Positions 1 to 8,130 of a stretch of 64,000 nt of DNA are shown here, piece after piece. Position numbers and translations under genes: made by a program. The notes beneath the pieces were generated by a model. It worked only from the letters and a program-made list of their open reading frames with translations. It made no database searches and was not told the origin of the DNA. Position 1 is the stretch's first letter. Each line of letters starts with the position of its first letter. The stretch is from Pseudovibrio sp. Ad37 (GTDB lineage Bacteria > Pseudomonadota > Alphaproteobacteria > Rhizobiales > Stappiaceae): positions 1-64,000 of the forward strand of contig NZ_LMCF01000013.1 of NCBI RefSeq assembly GCF_001623075.1, given 5' to 3'.

Positions 1-111
1 GCAGCAAGAAGTTATCAAGCACTGTGGCAGGCCGTAGGCCAAGTCTGCGACCTCTTCACAAAGCAAGAGTGCAACAACTTCTTCAAAACAGCTGGATACA
101 TGACCGATTAA
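1..111 (+). CDS. IS630-family transposase, C-terminal fragment (cut by window edge)
   Basis: Open from the first base and ending with TAA at 109-111. The 36 visible residues (ending FFKTAGYMTD) match the usual C-terminus of IS630-type DDE transposases, which close with an ALWQ.V..VCDLF...EC.N.F..AGY pattern. The catalytic residues would lie upstream of the window, so activity cannot be judged. The same frame stays open after the stop for another 53 codons (to 270). Confidence 0.75.
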   Translation, partial: AARSYQALWQAVGQVCDLFTKQECNNFFKTAGYMTD

Positions 112-279
112 ACGCGACAAGCTCTAGACACCATTGAGCTAAATCGCCAAAAACATCTCGGTCCAGACCAATACTGGGGTGATCCAGTCAAACGAGCACA
201 ACGTTTCCTAGGCGGCATCGATCACAAACGCGCTGCAGCAAAGGCAATACAACTAGGACCTGTCTGCTAGTCACCAATC

Positions 280-314
280 AAAAAAGGCCTGAGAAGCATC
301 ACGCTTCCCAAGCC
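280..314 (-). terminator. Rho-independent terminator of the small gene at 358-621
   Basis: On the minus strand a 12-bp stem with two mismatches (arms 286-297 and 303-314, five-base loop) is followed directly by a run of six T (280-285 as A on the plus strand). It lies 44 bases past the stop of the minus-strand gene at 358. Confidence 0.8.
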
Positions 315-357
315 AGAATATTCCGTGAGAGGCAAGGCCCCTCTTCATTCCGTATTT

Positions 358-621
358 TTAGTCTTTGGAGACTTCCAGCGCGCAAGGTTCGAGCAGCTCG
401 GAAATCTTCTCGCTACTTCCCTGCACATCCTCAATGTGATTGCGCACAGTATCAAACAGCGTCAACAACGCTTCATATTCCTGTGTATGCTCCATGCGTT
501 CGCTCAAAACCACACTCATGGAATAAACTAAATTTTTGAGGTGGTTAGTTGCTAAGCTAAGCTGATCCACTTCATTGCGAAGGGACGTATGGGCACATTT
601 CTCTTTACCAGTTTCTGTCAT
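358..621 (-). CDS. Small protein of unknown function (87 aa)
   Basis: I do not recognise a family. The start at 621 (MTETGKEKC) is preferred over an upstream ATG because an AGAGGG ribosome-binding sequence precedes it by seven bases. The product is small, acidic and predicted helical, with no signal peptide, no membrane segment and no cysteine pair; the centre and C-terminus (LATNHLKNLVYSMSV, LFDTVRNHIEDV) look amphipathic and could form a helical bundle or a short coiled coil. It stands alone with a strong terminator behind it, so it is probably a genuine single-gene unit. It may belong to the neighbouring integrated element or to the host chromosome; the sequence does not decide this. Confidence 0.55.
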   Translation of the reverse strand: MTETGKEKCAHTSLRNEVDQLSLATNHLKNLVYSMSVVLSERMEHTQEYEALLTLFDTVRNHIEDVQGSSEKISELLEPCALEVSKD

Positions 622-681
622 TTCAAGCCCTCTACTTTGGGTGTTGAACAACCACTCAGCAGAAGGCTTCTGACAACCCAC

Positions 682-1085
682 TGGTGAGCGGGAGGTTCAG
701 AACCTGCAAGTAGACAGGCGGGTTTATTCCCCCGCGAAGGGTATTATATTCACCGCCCTCCCGCCCATAAGCGAGAGTTTGCGTTTGGAGAACGAACTCC
801 AGACACAAAAAGACCGCGGATTAACGGCTGCGGTGACCGCTACTTGAAAAGAGGTTCTGATGCCTCAAGATGAGCATGCGATGATTGGCGCAAGGTGTCA
901 ATGCAATGAAACTGAATTCCTCCACAAACCCATAGGATTAGCGGGGCCAAAAAGGGAGAACAACAACAAGAACATCAACACCAAGCCCTCGCGAAAACCA
1001 CATAGCCGCTTGCGCCGTGGTCTCGAACTACCCGCAGTCAAGGGAAAGCCCAGGAAGGACCCATGATGTCTTGAAGGGAAAACGG
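682..1085. other. Structured stretch without a convincing gene
   Basis: About 400 bases between the small gene and the replication gene. It holds several short G/C-rich inverted repeats (GCGGG..CCCGC near 720-740; CCGC..GCGG near 817-835, then GCGGTGACCGC). A 68-codon open frame at 860-1066 on the plus strand has an AAGAGG sequence five bases before its ATG but a low-complexity, basic composition and no recognisable similarity. I regard it as doubtful. The region could carry a left-end regulatory sequence or small RNA of the element. Confidence 0.35.
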
Positions 1086-3200
1086 CTAAATCACATCCAG
1101 ATAGATCAGCCGCTTTGAACCCGTCGCCTTCTTCAGCACCTGAATACGCTTCTGCCTCAGCAGTGGCGCTGCCCGATCCACCGCACTGCCAAACGCATTC
1201 ACCTTTGTCGGCCAGAAACGTGAGGATCTGATCTGGTCACACACAATCATATTGAGTTCAGCCAGCAGCTCAGTTGCCGTGCCCACCCAACTCTCACCAC
1301 CTTGCCGAACCATGAGAAACTCATGAAGCGCCACAGCAACCGGATCACCTTCAAAGACGGCCTCTGCTGTACCACGCCGGTTGCTCTCATAAGCCTCCAG
1401 AAACTCACCCTCTTCCCAACCAAGGCCAGAAGACGCAGCCACCATCAACCGCGCAAAGTCCGCCATGCGTGGATGGCGCTCCAAACGCACACTCTCAATA
1501 CTGCGAATAGCTGCGCTCAACGCATCCAGCAATGCGCCAAGCATACGCGGTTTGAGCTGCTCCCATTCTTGCCAGAACAGCTCTTCCGGCTGACGGCCCA
1601 CCTCATCAATCCGCTTGAGACGAACAGAAAGCGCTCGCTCTGCCAGATCAGCCCGCTCAGTCAGCGCGGGAATGCCATTAAGCAGCACAGGCCGCGCCCC
1701 TTGAAACCAATAGGCATCTCCATCCGTGTGCAATTTGCGAGAAATAAACCCACTCCCCGTCGCCATCCGGCAAATTGCATCAGAGAGCCAGCCTTCCATT
1801 TTCGAGACATTATCGAAATTAAGCACATGCCCGTTTTGCGCCATCACCATAAGATCACGCTCATCTTTGGGAAGTGAAGACGCAGAAACCGCACAAGGAT
1901 CTGTAATCGACCGCAACAGCCGCGCCATAGTACTCTTGCCGCTGCCTTGCTCTCCTCCAAGCGCCAATACCGGATAGCTACGGCTACGCCCCCAAAGAGA
2001 CGCCACCATCCATCCAAGAATAAGCTTGCAGTCCTCTTCCTCCGCATTGATAATATGGTGCATCTCTTCAATGCCATATCCTTTTTCAGGCACGGGTAAC
2101 GGCGACATAGTCTGCTTGCGGATGAACTTGATGGCTGGATTTTGTACTACCCTCCAACCGTTGCGGTTGATACGGACCGCTCGCCAGTTCTCATCTGTCA
2201 GATCCAGCCAACTTTCCCCATCCTGCCAGCCAGTCCGCATAAACGGCACATGGCAGGCACCTTGCTCCAACGCCCGCACCTCAAACACGCGCAAGGCATC
2301 ACCTAGATTCTGCGTTGAAGGTGCAAGCCCGGTCTTCTCATAATACCGCCCCACCAACCAACGTTTGAAACTCTGGCTCTCAACCGACCAATGCTCATAG
2401 TGATCATTCACCAGCACAGTGGCAAAGGCATCTTTCTGCGGTGAGTGCCAAAGCTCCAGATCCTGCGCGACTGATAACAAACTCACACCACGCACACGTG
2501 GCTTAGCTTCTCGCTCTTCCGCATCCTTTGCCTGAGAAGACAATACGAAGGCCTCAGCTTGTTCTGACGTCCATCCATCTGCCAAAGCATCCGCCGCATC
2601 CCAGCCTTTGGCAACATCATCCGGTGGCACAAGAACCGATACAGTTGCAACCCCAACCTTCTCAAGGCAACCCGCAACATCATCAGCAAATTTCAGCCCA
2701 GCCTCATCCGCATCAGGCCAGATGGCGACCTCTCGCCCTTGAAGCACAGACCAATCCGCTTTCTTAGCTGCATTGGAGCCACTAGGTGAGCTGATACAAA
2801 CATGTCTCAATAACAATTGCTTGGCAGCATCTGCAGCCTTTTCTCCCTCAACAATGACAACAGGCATATCCGAAGTTTTGGCAAGTAGGTCTAAACCATA
2901 TAGAGGCCTTGGATGCGGCCACGTCTCCCACCGCCATTTCAATTGCCCTGCGACTTGGAACAAACACAAAGGGCGATAGCTCTTCCCCGCCTCGGCCTCA
3001 TCAAACCGGCACACATACCCAAGCACTTCACCCGCTGCATCGCGGTATGTCCAGCACTGTGAAGGAACCCCAAGCTTAGGATGAAAGGCATGTGGCTCCG
3101 GTGCCCCATCTGACACCGGCATTACAATCACCTTCTGAGGTTGTTCCCGCTTCGGCTTTGATGCTTGAGTTGGTTTAATTGGAGCAAACGGATTACTCAT
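1086..3200 (-). CDS. TOPRIM/helicase replication protein (phage or plasmid primase type)
   Basis: A likely DNA primase-helicase that replicates the element. With the start at 3200 it has 704 residues. An N-terminal Pro/Lys-rich stretch is followed by a TOPRIM domain with the acidic motifs EGEK (about 118-121) and PDADEAG (about 162-168), and then a P-loop ATPase domain with Walker A GEQGSGKST (about 416-424). ATG at 3200 is preferred over the upstream ATGs because it overlaps the stop of the preceding gene as ATGAGTAA, a normal arrangement for translational coupling. The zinc-ribbon that fused primases carry at the N-terminus is absent here and is supplied by the separate gene at 3193-3510. 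The TOPRIM plus ATPase architecture is clear; primase activity itself is inferred. Confidence 0.8.
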   Translation of the reverse strand: MSNPFAPIKPTQASKPKREQPQKVIVMPVSDGAPEPHAFHPKLGVPSQCWTYRDAAGEVLGYVCRFDEAEAGKSYRPLCLFQVAGQLKWRWETWPHPRPLYGLDLLAKTSDMPVVIVEGEKAADAAKQLLLRHVCISSPSGSNAAKKADWSVLQGREVAIWPDADEAGLKFADDVAGCLEKVGVATVSVLVPPDDVAKGWDAADALADGWTSEQAEAFVLSSQAKDAEEREAKPRVRGVSLLSVAQDLELWHSPQKDAFATVLVNDHYEHWSVESQSFKRWLVGRYYEKTGLAPSTQNLGDALRVFEVRALEQGACHVPFMRTGWQDGESWLDLTDENWRAVRINRNGWRVVQNPAIKFIRKQTMSPLPVPEKGYGIEEMHHIINAEEEDCKLILGWMVASLWGRSRSYPVLALGGEQGSGKSTMARLLRSITDPCAVSASSLPKDERDLMVMAQNGHVLNFDNVSKMEGWLSDAICRMATGSGFISRKLHTDGDAYWFQGARPVLLNGIPALTERADLAERALSVRLKRIDEVGRQPEELFWQEWEQLKPRMLGALLDALSAAIRSIESVRLERHPRMADFARLMVAASSGLGWEEGEFLEAYESNRRGTAEAVFEGDPVAVALHEFLMVRQGGESWVGTATELLAELNMIVCDQIRSSRFWPTKVNAFGSAVDRAAPLLRQKRIQVLKKATGSKRLIYLDVI

Positions 3201-3510
3201 AAGCATCCACACCAATCATGTCCGCCAGATTACAAGCAGCTTGTTTTTGCGAGAGCGAAAACAGATAGGCTCCAAGGCTGATAAAATCCCGCCCACCTTC
3301 ACCAGTGGCAAAATCACACCACAAGCCAGAAGCAACGTTGACTTTGAATGACCCGGCACGGCGATCCATCCGGCGCGGGTTCTTCACGGTATACTCGCAG
3401 CCACAAAGCCGCCCACCGGGGAGCCACTGCCTGCAGATCGTATCACCATGCAATAAAGCAGCTCTGGCGATTCGCTGGAAAGCAACGCGGGGATTGTGCC
3501 GCCGTCTCAT
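3193..3510 (-). CDS. Zinc-binding primase N-terminal-like protein
   Basis: A 105-residue protein with cysteines at 26, 36, 38 and 65 (C..GGRLCGCEY...LWCDFATGEGGRD), the layout of the small zinc-binding modules at the front of phage and plasmid primases (CHC2-like), where the W.DFA.GEGG.D segment is typical. It begins inside the stop of the AlpA-like gene (ATGA, 3507-3510) and ends inside the start of the TOPRIM/helicase gene, so the three are translationally coupled. It probably works with that protein as a two-piece primase. The zinc-binding role is inferred from the cysteines. Confidence 0.7.
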   Translation of the reverse strand: MRRRHNPRVAFQRIARAALLHGDTICRQWLPGGRLCGCEYTVKNPRRMDRRAGSFKVNVASGLWCDFATGEGGRDFISLGAYLFSLSQKQAACNLADMIGVDAYE

Positions 3511-3740
3511 GACCTCGCCCCCACTTCACTTGTGGAGCTTGTCAAATGAGATTCAATCCATACCTGTATGTCAGAAGGCCGATAGCGAACCGACTTGCCC
3601 AACTTCACATATTTAGGCCCGCCGCCGCGCACCCGCCACGCCTGTATGGTCCGTATAGAAATTCCAAGATAATCCGCCGCCGCCGCCTCTGTAATCAAGG
3701 CGTTCTCAACGCTGTTCAGTTCCGTCCTCATAACCATCAT
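3507..3740 (-). CDS. AlpA-like helix-turn-helix regulator/excisionase
   Basis: A 77-residue protein whose residues 15-65 form a MerR-like winged helix-turn-helix (EAAAADYLGISIRTIQAWR then GPKYVKLGKSVRYR.SDI..WI), the pattern of AlpA and the HTH_17 excisionase group. AlpA proteins of P4-type elements activate the integrase or act in excision. Here it is the first gene of the replication operon and overlaps the next gene by four bases (ATGA). Two in-frame ATGs exist at 3740 and 3737; either could be used. Confidence 0.85.
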   Translation of the reverse strand: MMVMRTELNSVENALITEAAAADYLGISIRTIQAWRVRGGGPKYVKLGKSVRYRPSDIQVWIESHLTSSTSEVGARS

Positions 3741-3792
3741 CTCCGCTCATTTGCGATGATGGGATCATGACGAGGTGTCAGCAGTCCTAGCA

Positions 3793-3820
3793 GTCAAAAG
3801 GGGATAAAACCATTTTACCC
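3793..3820 (-). terminator. Possible terminator behind the unknown gene at 3815
   Basis: On the minus strand a GGGTAAAA/TTTTATCCC hairpin (arms 3813-3820 and 3801-3809, one bulged base) is followed by CTTTTG. It overlaps the last codons of the gene at 3815-4627. The stem is A/T-rich and weak, so this is tentative. Confidence 0.4.
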
Positions 3821-4627
3821 ATCCCCATCAACAACCCTACGCCAAAGCTGAATCTTCTTCGTTTTTAGCCAGTTTCTGACTTGCTCTGCATCTGGGACAC
3901 TTGCACCTCGCATAACCTGAAAGCAGTCAAGGAACATGGAAACAAGTTGAGCGCCATTTTCTGGAAAGCCTTCTTGTCCAAGTTTGAGAACAAGAGCATC
4001 ATAGGCCTCGTCCCATAGATACTTTTTGGGACGCCCTGAGCTTGCCTGCTTTGGCAAGCATGCCTCATCTTTCAGTTTACTCGGATGGTAGATCTTCAAA
4101 CCTTCTGCGACCTGCACCCACTTACGCGTATTTGTGCGGCCTAAGGTACAACTCTCAATTCCAACCCGCGTATGGGTATAAGTCCAAAGCTCTGGGGGAA
4201 TGAGTGTCTCTTCAGCAATTGGCCTATCCCGACCTTTCGCAACCAGTTTGCCCGTAGCGAGTTGAGATATAAGCGTTTCATAGCGCCCGAACACTGCCAA
4301 AAAATATTCTCGAACCTCTGGAGAGGATGCCTTCCGCGCTTTTCGAACAACCCGTGTCTTCCCCCTCACACGAGTATATTTGGCTTTGATTTCCCGCGTT
4401 AAATCGAATGCCCATTTTCGAGGCTCCACAATGACTGGCCATCTTGGGTGCTTGTTAAAGGTCCAATACCGAATGATTGCTTCAGAACTTGGCCCAAAGC
4501 TTGGCGTTTCAGCTTGAACGGAATTGATAGCTTCCAAAACTTCAGGTGCTTGGCAAACAGTTCTCACAAACGCCTGTCTAAAAGACAAGTCGTGCAGCCC
4601 CAGAAGTTCCTGACACTCTTCATCCAT
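3815..4627 (-). CDS. Protein of unknown function (270 aa) in the integrated element
   Basis: I do not recognise a family. It is soluble and basic, with no signal or membrane segment. The middle carries a run of Lys/Arg (KAKYTRVRGKTRVVRKARK, about 81-99). The C-terminal third (GRPKKYLWDEAYDALVLKL to the end) reads like a small helical DNA-binding unit of the type at the end of some phage-borne regulators; the GRPKK string is AT-hook-like. The start at 4627 is supported by a GGAGAAGG sequence on the minus strand about seven bases upstream. It sits 45 bases behind the Mrr gene and ahead of the AlpA operon, so it could be a regulator at the junction of cargo and replication genes or a further defence component. 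That role is a guess. Confidence 0.75.
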   Translation of the reverse strand: MDEECQELLGLHDLSFRQAFVRTVCQAPEVLEAINSVQAETPSFGPSSEAIIRYWTFNKHPRWPVIVEPRKWAFDLTREIKAKYTRVRGKTRVVRKARKASSPEVREYFLAVFGRYETLISQLATGKLVAKGRDRPIAEETLIPPELWTYTHTRVGIESCTLGRTNTRKWVQVAEGLKIYHPSKLKDEACLPKQASSGRPKKYLWDEAYDALVLKLGQEGFPENGAQLVSMFLDCFQVMRGASVPDAEQVRNWLKTKKIQLWRRVVDGDG

Positions 4628-4672
4628 CAGCTTACCTTCTCCTAAGAGCTTTATGGAAGGCTAGCGCATATC

Positions 4673-5596
4673 TCACAGCTCTTCAGCAAAGAAATCCTCA
4701 TCCATCCGCTGAATGGAAATGGTCCGGCTGGTACGTACGCCAACGCCATGCTCAACCATGAGCTTGGTTAGCGAAGCACCATCAATCAGGATGATCCGCT
4801 GAACCAGTCCTTCTGCATATTCTTGCGCTTGCTTGCTGAAGCTGGATGTTGTGACAAAAATCCCCTTGTTAGCACCCAGCCCAACAAGAGAACCCACAAA
4901 CCCCTGAACATCTGGACGACCTACCACGTTATCGGCTTTATAGCGTTTGGCTTGCAGATAAACACGATCAAGACCAAGGCGATCTTCATCGATCACCCCA
5001 TCAACACCGCCGTCACCAGATCGGCCAAGCTGGCGAGCGGCCCTTGCATGAGAACCGCCATACCCCATGGAAATCATCAGCTCGATGATTAGTCCCTCAA
5101 AAAAACTTGGAGAATTTTGCAGTATTCGTTCAAGAAGATCAGTACCAAGCGATGAGCGAAGCGTTGCATAGGCATTATCAATTTGCTCTTCTGGCGTAGC
5201 TGGATCGTCAGACAACGAAAGATCTACACCATTCTTAGTGGAACCAGTTTCTTTCCCACGAGCGCGAAAATCCTGAAACTTCTCGTAACGTGTCAAAAAC
5301 TCATTGCTAATGCGATCAGGCGAACTCTCAAGTACTTTTCGCCCCTCTTGCGTCGCCACAAAATACCCTCGGCTAGGGCTTTCCAACAAGCCTGCTTTGG
5401 AAAGGTAAGTCTTCGCCCAATGGATACGATTGTTTAAGCGTCGCGTTTGTCCACTTGGCAACAGTTCTTCAAGGTCTTCTGCGGTGAGCGAAAATTCAGC
5501 AGCAATCGGCATGACCAAATCAGTCACACGAACAGCCCCATTTTCAGCAAGTCGCAAAACAGGAAGCATCAGGGTTTGATAGTCGGGAATGGTCAT
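4673..5596 (-). CDS. mrr: Mrr-type restriction endonuclease (type IV-like)
   Basis: A 307-residue restriction endonuclease of the Mrr family, which usually cuts modified DNA. Residues 1-90 form the Mrr N-terminal winged-helix region (PVLRLAENG...LTAEDLEELLPSGQ...NRIHWAKTYL.KAGLL..P.RG). Residues 160-290 form the nuclease domain with D199 (GDGGVDG) and QAK at 215-217, the PD-(D/E)xK core. It is the last gene of the defence operon, six bases behind the HNH gene, so it is probably co-expressed with the type I system. In that context it could attack foreign methylated DNA that the type I enzyme would spare. The family call is firm; the substrate is not visible from sequence. Confidence 0.9.
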   Translation of the reverse strand: MTIPDYQTLMLPVLRLAENGAVRVTDLVMPIAAEFSLTAEDLEELLPSGQTRRLNNRIHWAKTYLSKAGLLESPSRGYFVATQEGRKVLESSPDRISNEFLTRYEKFQDFRARGKETGSTKNGVDLSLSDDPATPEEQIDNAYATLRSSLGTDLLERILQNSPSFFEGLIIELMISMGYGGSHARAARQLGRSGDGGVDGVIDEDRLGLDRVYLQAKRYKADNVVGRPDVQGFVGSLVGLGANKGIFVTTSSFSKQAQEYAEGLVQRIILIDGASLTKLMVEHGVGVRTSRTISIQRMDEDFFAEEL

Positions 5597-5602
5597 AGGA
5601 TA

Positions 5603-6418
5603 CTAGCCTAACAATGTCTGCAACCAAGGATGCTCAGTAACGCGTCGCTTTTTCAGATGGTTGTACATTTCACCGCTAAAATCAGAGCCAGGGGAAATCA
5701 TACGAAGAATTGGCTTCAAAGCATCTCTATATTTTTTTTGCCTCTTAGCGGAACCATCCAACTCATAGTATCGATCTTTCGCAGCTACAATTTTCTGATC
5801 TAAATCCCTAATTTGGCTCAGCCGCATTTTGTTCAAAGCATCTTGATGCAAATGATATAGCAAAATAGAAACGCTAACGCGCGCGCATTCGTTGGGGTCA
5901 TCAGTCGCCGCCACAGGGCTTCCAGACTCTACTGAGCATCCTAAAAGTTTCCATTCTCCTTCTTCACAAGGATCAAGGAGTAATGGTGCTTCATCATCAA
6001 TATCATCATCTTCGCAATATGCGCGTGAATCTTCGTCCTCAAGTGGAAAATGATCTGCCTTGCCGCCTTCGGTGCCCCCACTCCTATCTTTACGCTTACT
6101 ATTACAGAACGTGCAGATGTACCGGAAATTACTCAACTCAAACGCCAGCCATTTATAACCTGAGTGCTCCTCCAAAGCCTCAGCCACGCGGTTTTTGGGA
6201 CGAAAGTGATCAATTGCATTATCAGATCTAGCAGCAGGAGCTTCACAAATCCAACACCGTTTATCGGAAACAGCTGCGAAGGGATCTTTTAAGCACCTCC
6301 AGATTTCTGAGGAGCCGTCGGGCTTAGCACCATCTACCATGACACGCTGTTTTGCTCGCGCGGCTCGGTCTATCCAACCTTCTGGTAACTGAATTTTATC
6401 TTGATCAATCCACCGCAT
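5603..6418 (-). CDS. ptuB: HNH endonuclease, PtuB-like (Septu-type defence pair)
   Basis: A 271-residue HNH nuclease. The zinc/HNH core is visible as CWIC (about 55-58), AIDHFRPK (about 68-75) and CTFCNSKR (about 102-109), with a further ADHFPLED segment after it. It starts at ATG 6418, overlapping the ATPase stop by one base (TGATG); a GTG at 6421 is the alternative. The pair ATPase plus HNH protein, ATPase first, is the arrangement of the Septu anti-phage system (PtuA/PtuB), in which the ATPase is thought to control DNA cleavage by the HNH subunit. Related ATPase/HNH pairs occur in some retrons, but no reverse transcriptase is nearby. The assignment rests on domain types and order. Confidence 0.8.
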   Translation of the reverse strand: MRWIDQDKIQLPEGWIDRAARAKQRVMVDGAKPDGSSEIWRCLKDPFAAVSDKRCWICEAPAARSDNAIDHFRPKNRVAEALEEHSGYKWLAFELSNFRYICTFCNSKRKDRSGGTEGGKADHFPLEDEDSRAYCEDDDIDDEAPLLLDPCEEGEWKLLGCSVESGSPVAATDDPNECARVSVSILLYHLHQDALNKMRLSQIRDLDQKIVAAKDRYYELDGSAKRQKKYRDALKPILRMISPGSDFSGEMYNHLKKRRVTEHPWLQTLLG

Positions 6419-8124
6419 CACTCGTTATCCTCATCACCCTGAGCCAACAAGTCTGCAATAACATCACTCGCAATCGCCTCGCGCTCCTCTCGGGATAAGC
6501 GAGACACCCCTTCAGCAACATCTGTGCGCTCTTGTTCTTTGAAACGCTGCTGGAGAGCACTACTACGCAGGCGCAAGTAACGTGAATATTCGTCGTCTGG
6601 ATGAAAGAACCTAAAACCTAGGCGGTCCAGATCCTTGTTGATTTTGGTGAGCCGCTCAGCATCGTCTAAAGAAAGTTTGTCCTTACTGCCCAACTCACGT
6701 TGTTCTTCAAGTAAATCCTGAGTGTCTTGATCGAGTGTAGATGCAATCCCAAACATCTCACTCGTCACAATCGACGCATACCCCATCCCCTTAGGGCTCT
6801 CTTCTGGGTAGCTTGCAACAACACGCCTATGCTTCTCACTTTCATCAACGCTTAGGATCTGGACCTGTTCGCGCTCAAGTTCAGCAATCGCCATAGGATT
6901 ATGTGTAGTGAGAACAATATGGCTGGTGTCTTCTTGCTCATCATCGGTACTTGCAATGAACTTTTGGATGTAATTGAGATAATCAACACTCCACCTTGGA
7001 TTGAGGTGAGTATCAGGTTCATCTAGCAAGAACAGGCTTTCTTCCCCTGCGGTGAAACGCATAAGGCCCAATACTGTGAGAAGCTGCCGCTCTCCCTCGC
7101 TTAACTCGCTAAACGTAACCGGCGTCTTGTTCTTCTTTACACGTACATTGATGCGAACATCTTCAATCAGCTGTGAAACATGTGTGCTTTCAAGATCGCG
7201 GAAGAACTCGGCTGGCTCTTGCTCGCCAACAAGCTCCTTCAGGGCACCAAGGTCCTTTACGAGGAGATATTTAAACTCGAGAGATTTTTTGTTTCCCCAC
7301 TGAGAGACGACTTCGGTTCGCTTGATATCGACAGGGCAAATGGCGATGTCCATCAGTCGGTTAAGGAACCCCTGCACAACACCTTTCGCATTCCAGAAAC
7401 GCTCATCCCCCTCTTTCGAAGTCCATGGAGGTTGGCGCAAAACAAACAGGACTGAGTCGAGCCCGCTTTCCGGTTCCAAGCTCAATTGCTTTTCCAGAAA
7501 CTCACTCACAACGTCGCTCTGACCAATCAAAAAGGCCAGCAGAACAAATTGACTGTGCTCAGGCAGGGCAAAAAATAAGCGCTTGAGGCCAGGATCGTCT
7601 CCGGCACGCAGTTTCTTGTCGTATTTCGTCAGATATGGCGTGTAGACGTTTTGCAGACGATCACTTTCACCTGAGTAATAGCTAAAAACGAAACGTGGAA
7701 GGTTATCTGGATCTTTGAGAAACGCTGGTAACCTCAGAGCGGCTCCGTTCTCATCCGCAAAAAGATCGTCCAGTATACCGGGTACCGCATTTTCACTGTA
7801 AGAAACCCGAGCTTTCAGCTGTTCAGACTTGCGGTCTGGATCATTTTCCAGAAACACTTTTCGAGCTCTTTCGCCCTTCCCGATCTCATAGGAAAGTTCG
7901 AAGGCAAAGTCGATCTGGGGTTTGTTCGTCTTGCTTGGGCTAATCAGCTCTCGAAATATAATCGATAGTGCTTCGAGTACGTTGGATTTACCGGTGCCGT
8001 TCCAGCCGATGACAACAGTAACCCAATGCTTCTCATCAAAATCAATGCTAATATCTTTTAGGTTTTTATAGGAGTGCGCCGGACTATCCTTCGCACTCCC
8101 AATCTTAAATTTATCTAGCCGCAT
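6418..8124 (-). CDS. ptuA: ABC-type AAA ATPase, PtuA-like (Septu-type defence pair)
   Basis: A 568-residue SMC/ABC-like ATPase. Walker A is GWNGTGKS (40-47), the ABC signature LSEGE is at 341-345, Walker B LFLLDEP at 364-370, and a switch histidine in TTHNP at 406-410. The stretch between Walker A and signature is about 290 residues, typical of PtuA/OLD-like ATPases. No TOPRIM nuclease domain is evident after the ATPase, which separates it from OLD nucleases. It lies seven bases behind hsdS and overlaps the HNH gene. Together they look like a Septu module embedded in the type I restriction operon; an ATPase helper of the restriction system is the alternative. Confidence 0.82.
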   Translation of the reverse strand: MRLDKFKIGSAKDSPAHSYKNLKDISIDFDEKHWVTVVIGWNGTGKSNVLEALSIIFRELISPSKTNKPQIDFAFELSYEIGKGERARKVFLENDPDRKSEQLKARVSYSENAVPGILDDLFADENGAALRLPAFLKDPDNLPRFVFSYYSGESDRLQNVYTPYLTKYDKKLRAGDDPGLKRLFFALPEHSQFVLLAFLIGQSDVVSEFLEKQLSLEPESGLDSVLFVLRQPPWTSKEGDERFWNAKGVVQGFLNRLMDIAICPVDIKRTEVVSQWGNKKSLEFKYLLVKDLGALKELVGEQEPAEFFRDLESTHVSQLIEDVRINVRVKKNKTPVTFSELSEGERQLLTVLGLMRFTAGEESLFLLDEPDTHLNPRWSVDYLNYIQKFIASTDDEQEDTSHIVLTTHNPMAIAELEREQVQILSVDESEKHRRVVASYPEESPKGMGYASIVTSEMFGIASTLDQDTQDLLEEQRELGSKDKLSLDDAERLTKINKDLDRLGFRFFHPDDEYSRYLRLRSSALQQRFKEQERTDVAEGVSRLSREEREAIASDVIADLLAQGDEDNE

Positions 8125-8130
8125 AAAATC

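Noticed and set aside
860-1066. 68-codon plus-strand frame with AAGAGG before its ATG
   Set aside because: Low-complexity basic product with Asn/Lys/Arg runs and no recognisable similarity; mentioned only within the region description.
6418-8124. OLD-family nuclease as the identity of the ATPase
   Set aside because: No TOPRIM motifs follow the ATPase domain, and an HNH partner gene is directly coupled, which fits PtuA better.
5603-8124. Retron with ATPase/HNH effectors
   Set aside because: No reverse transcriptase gene or msr/msd-like structure lies next to the pair.
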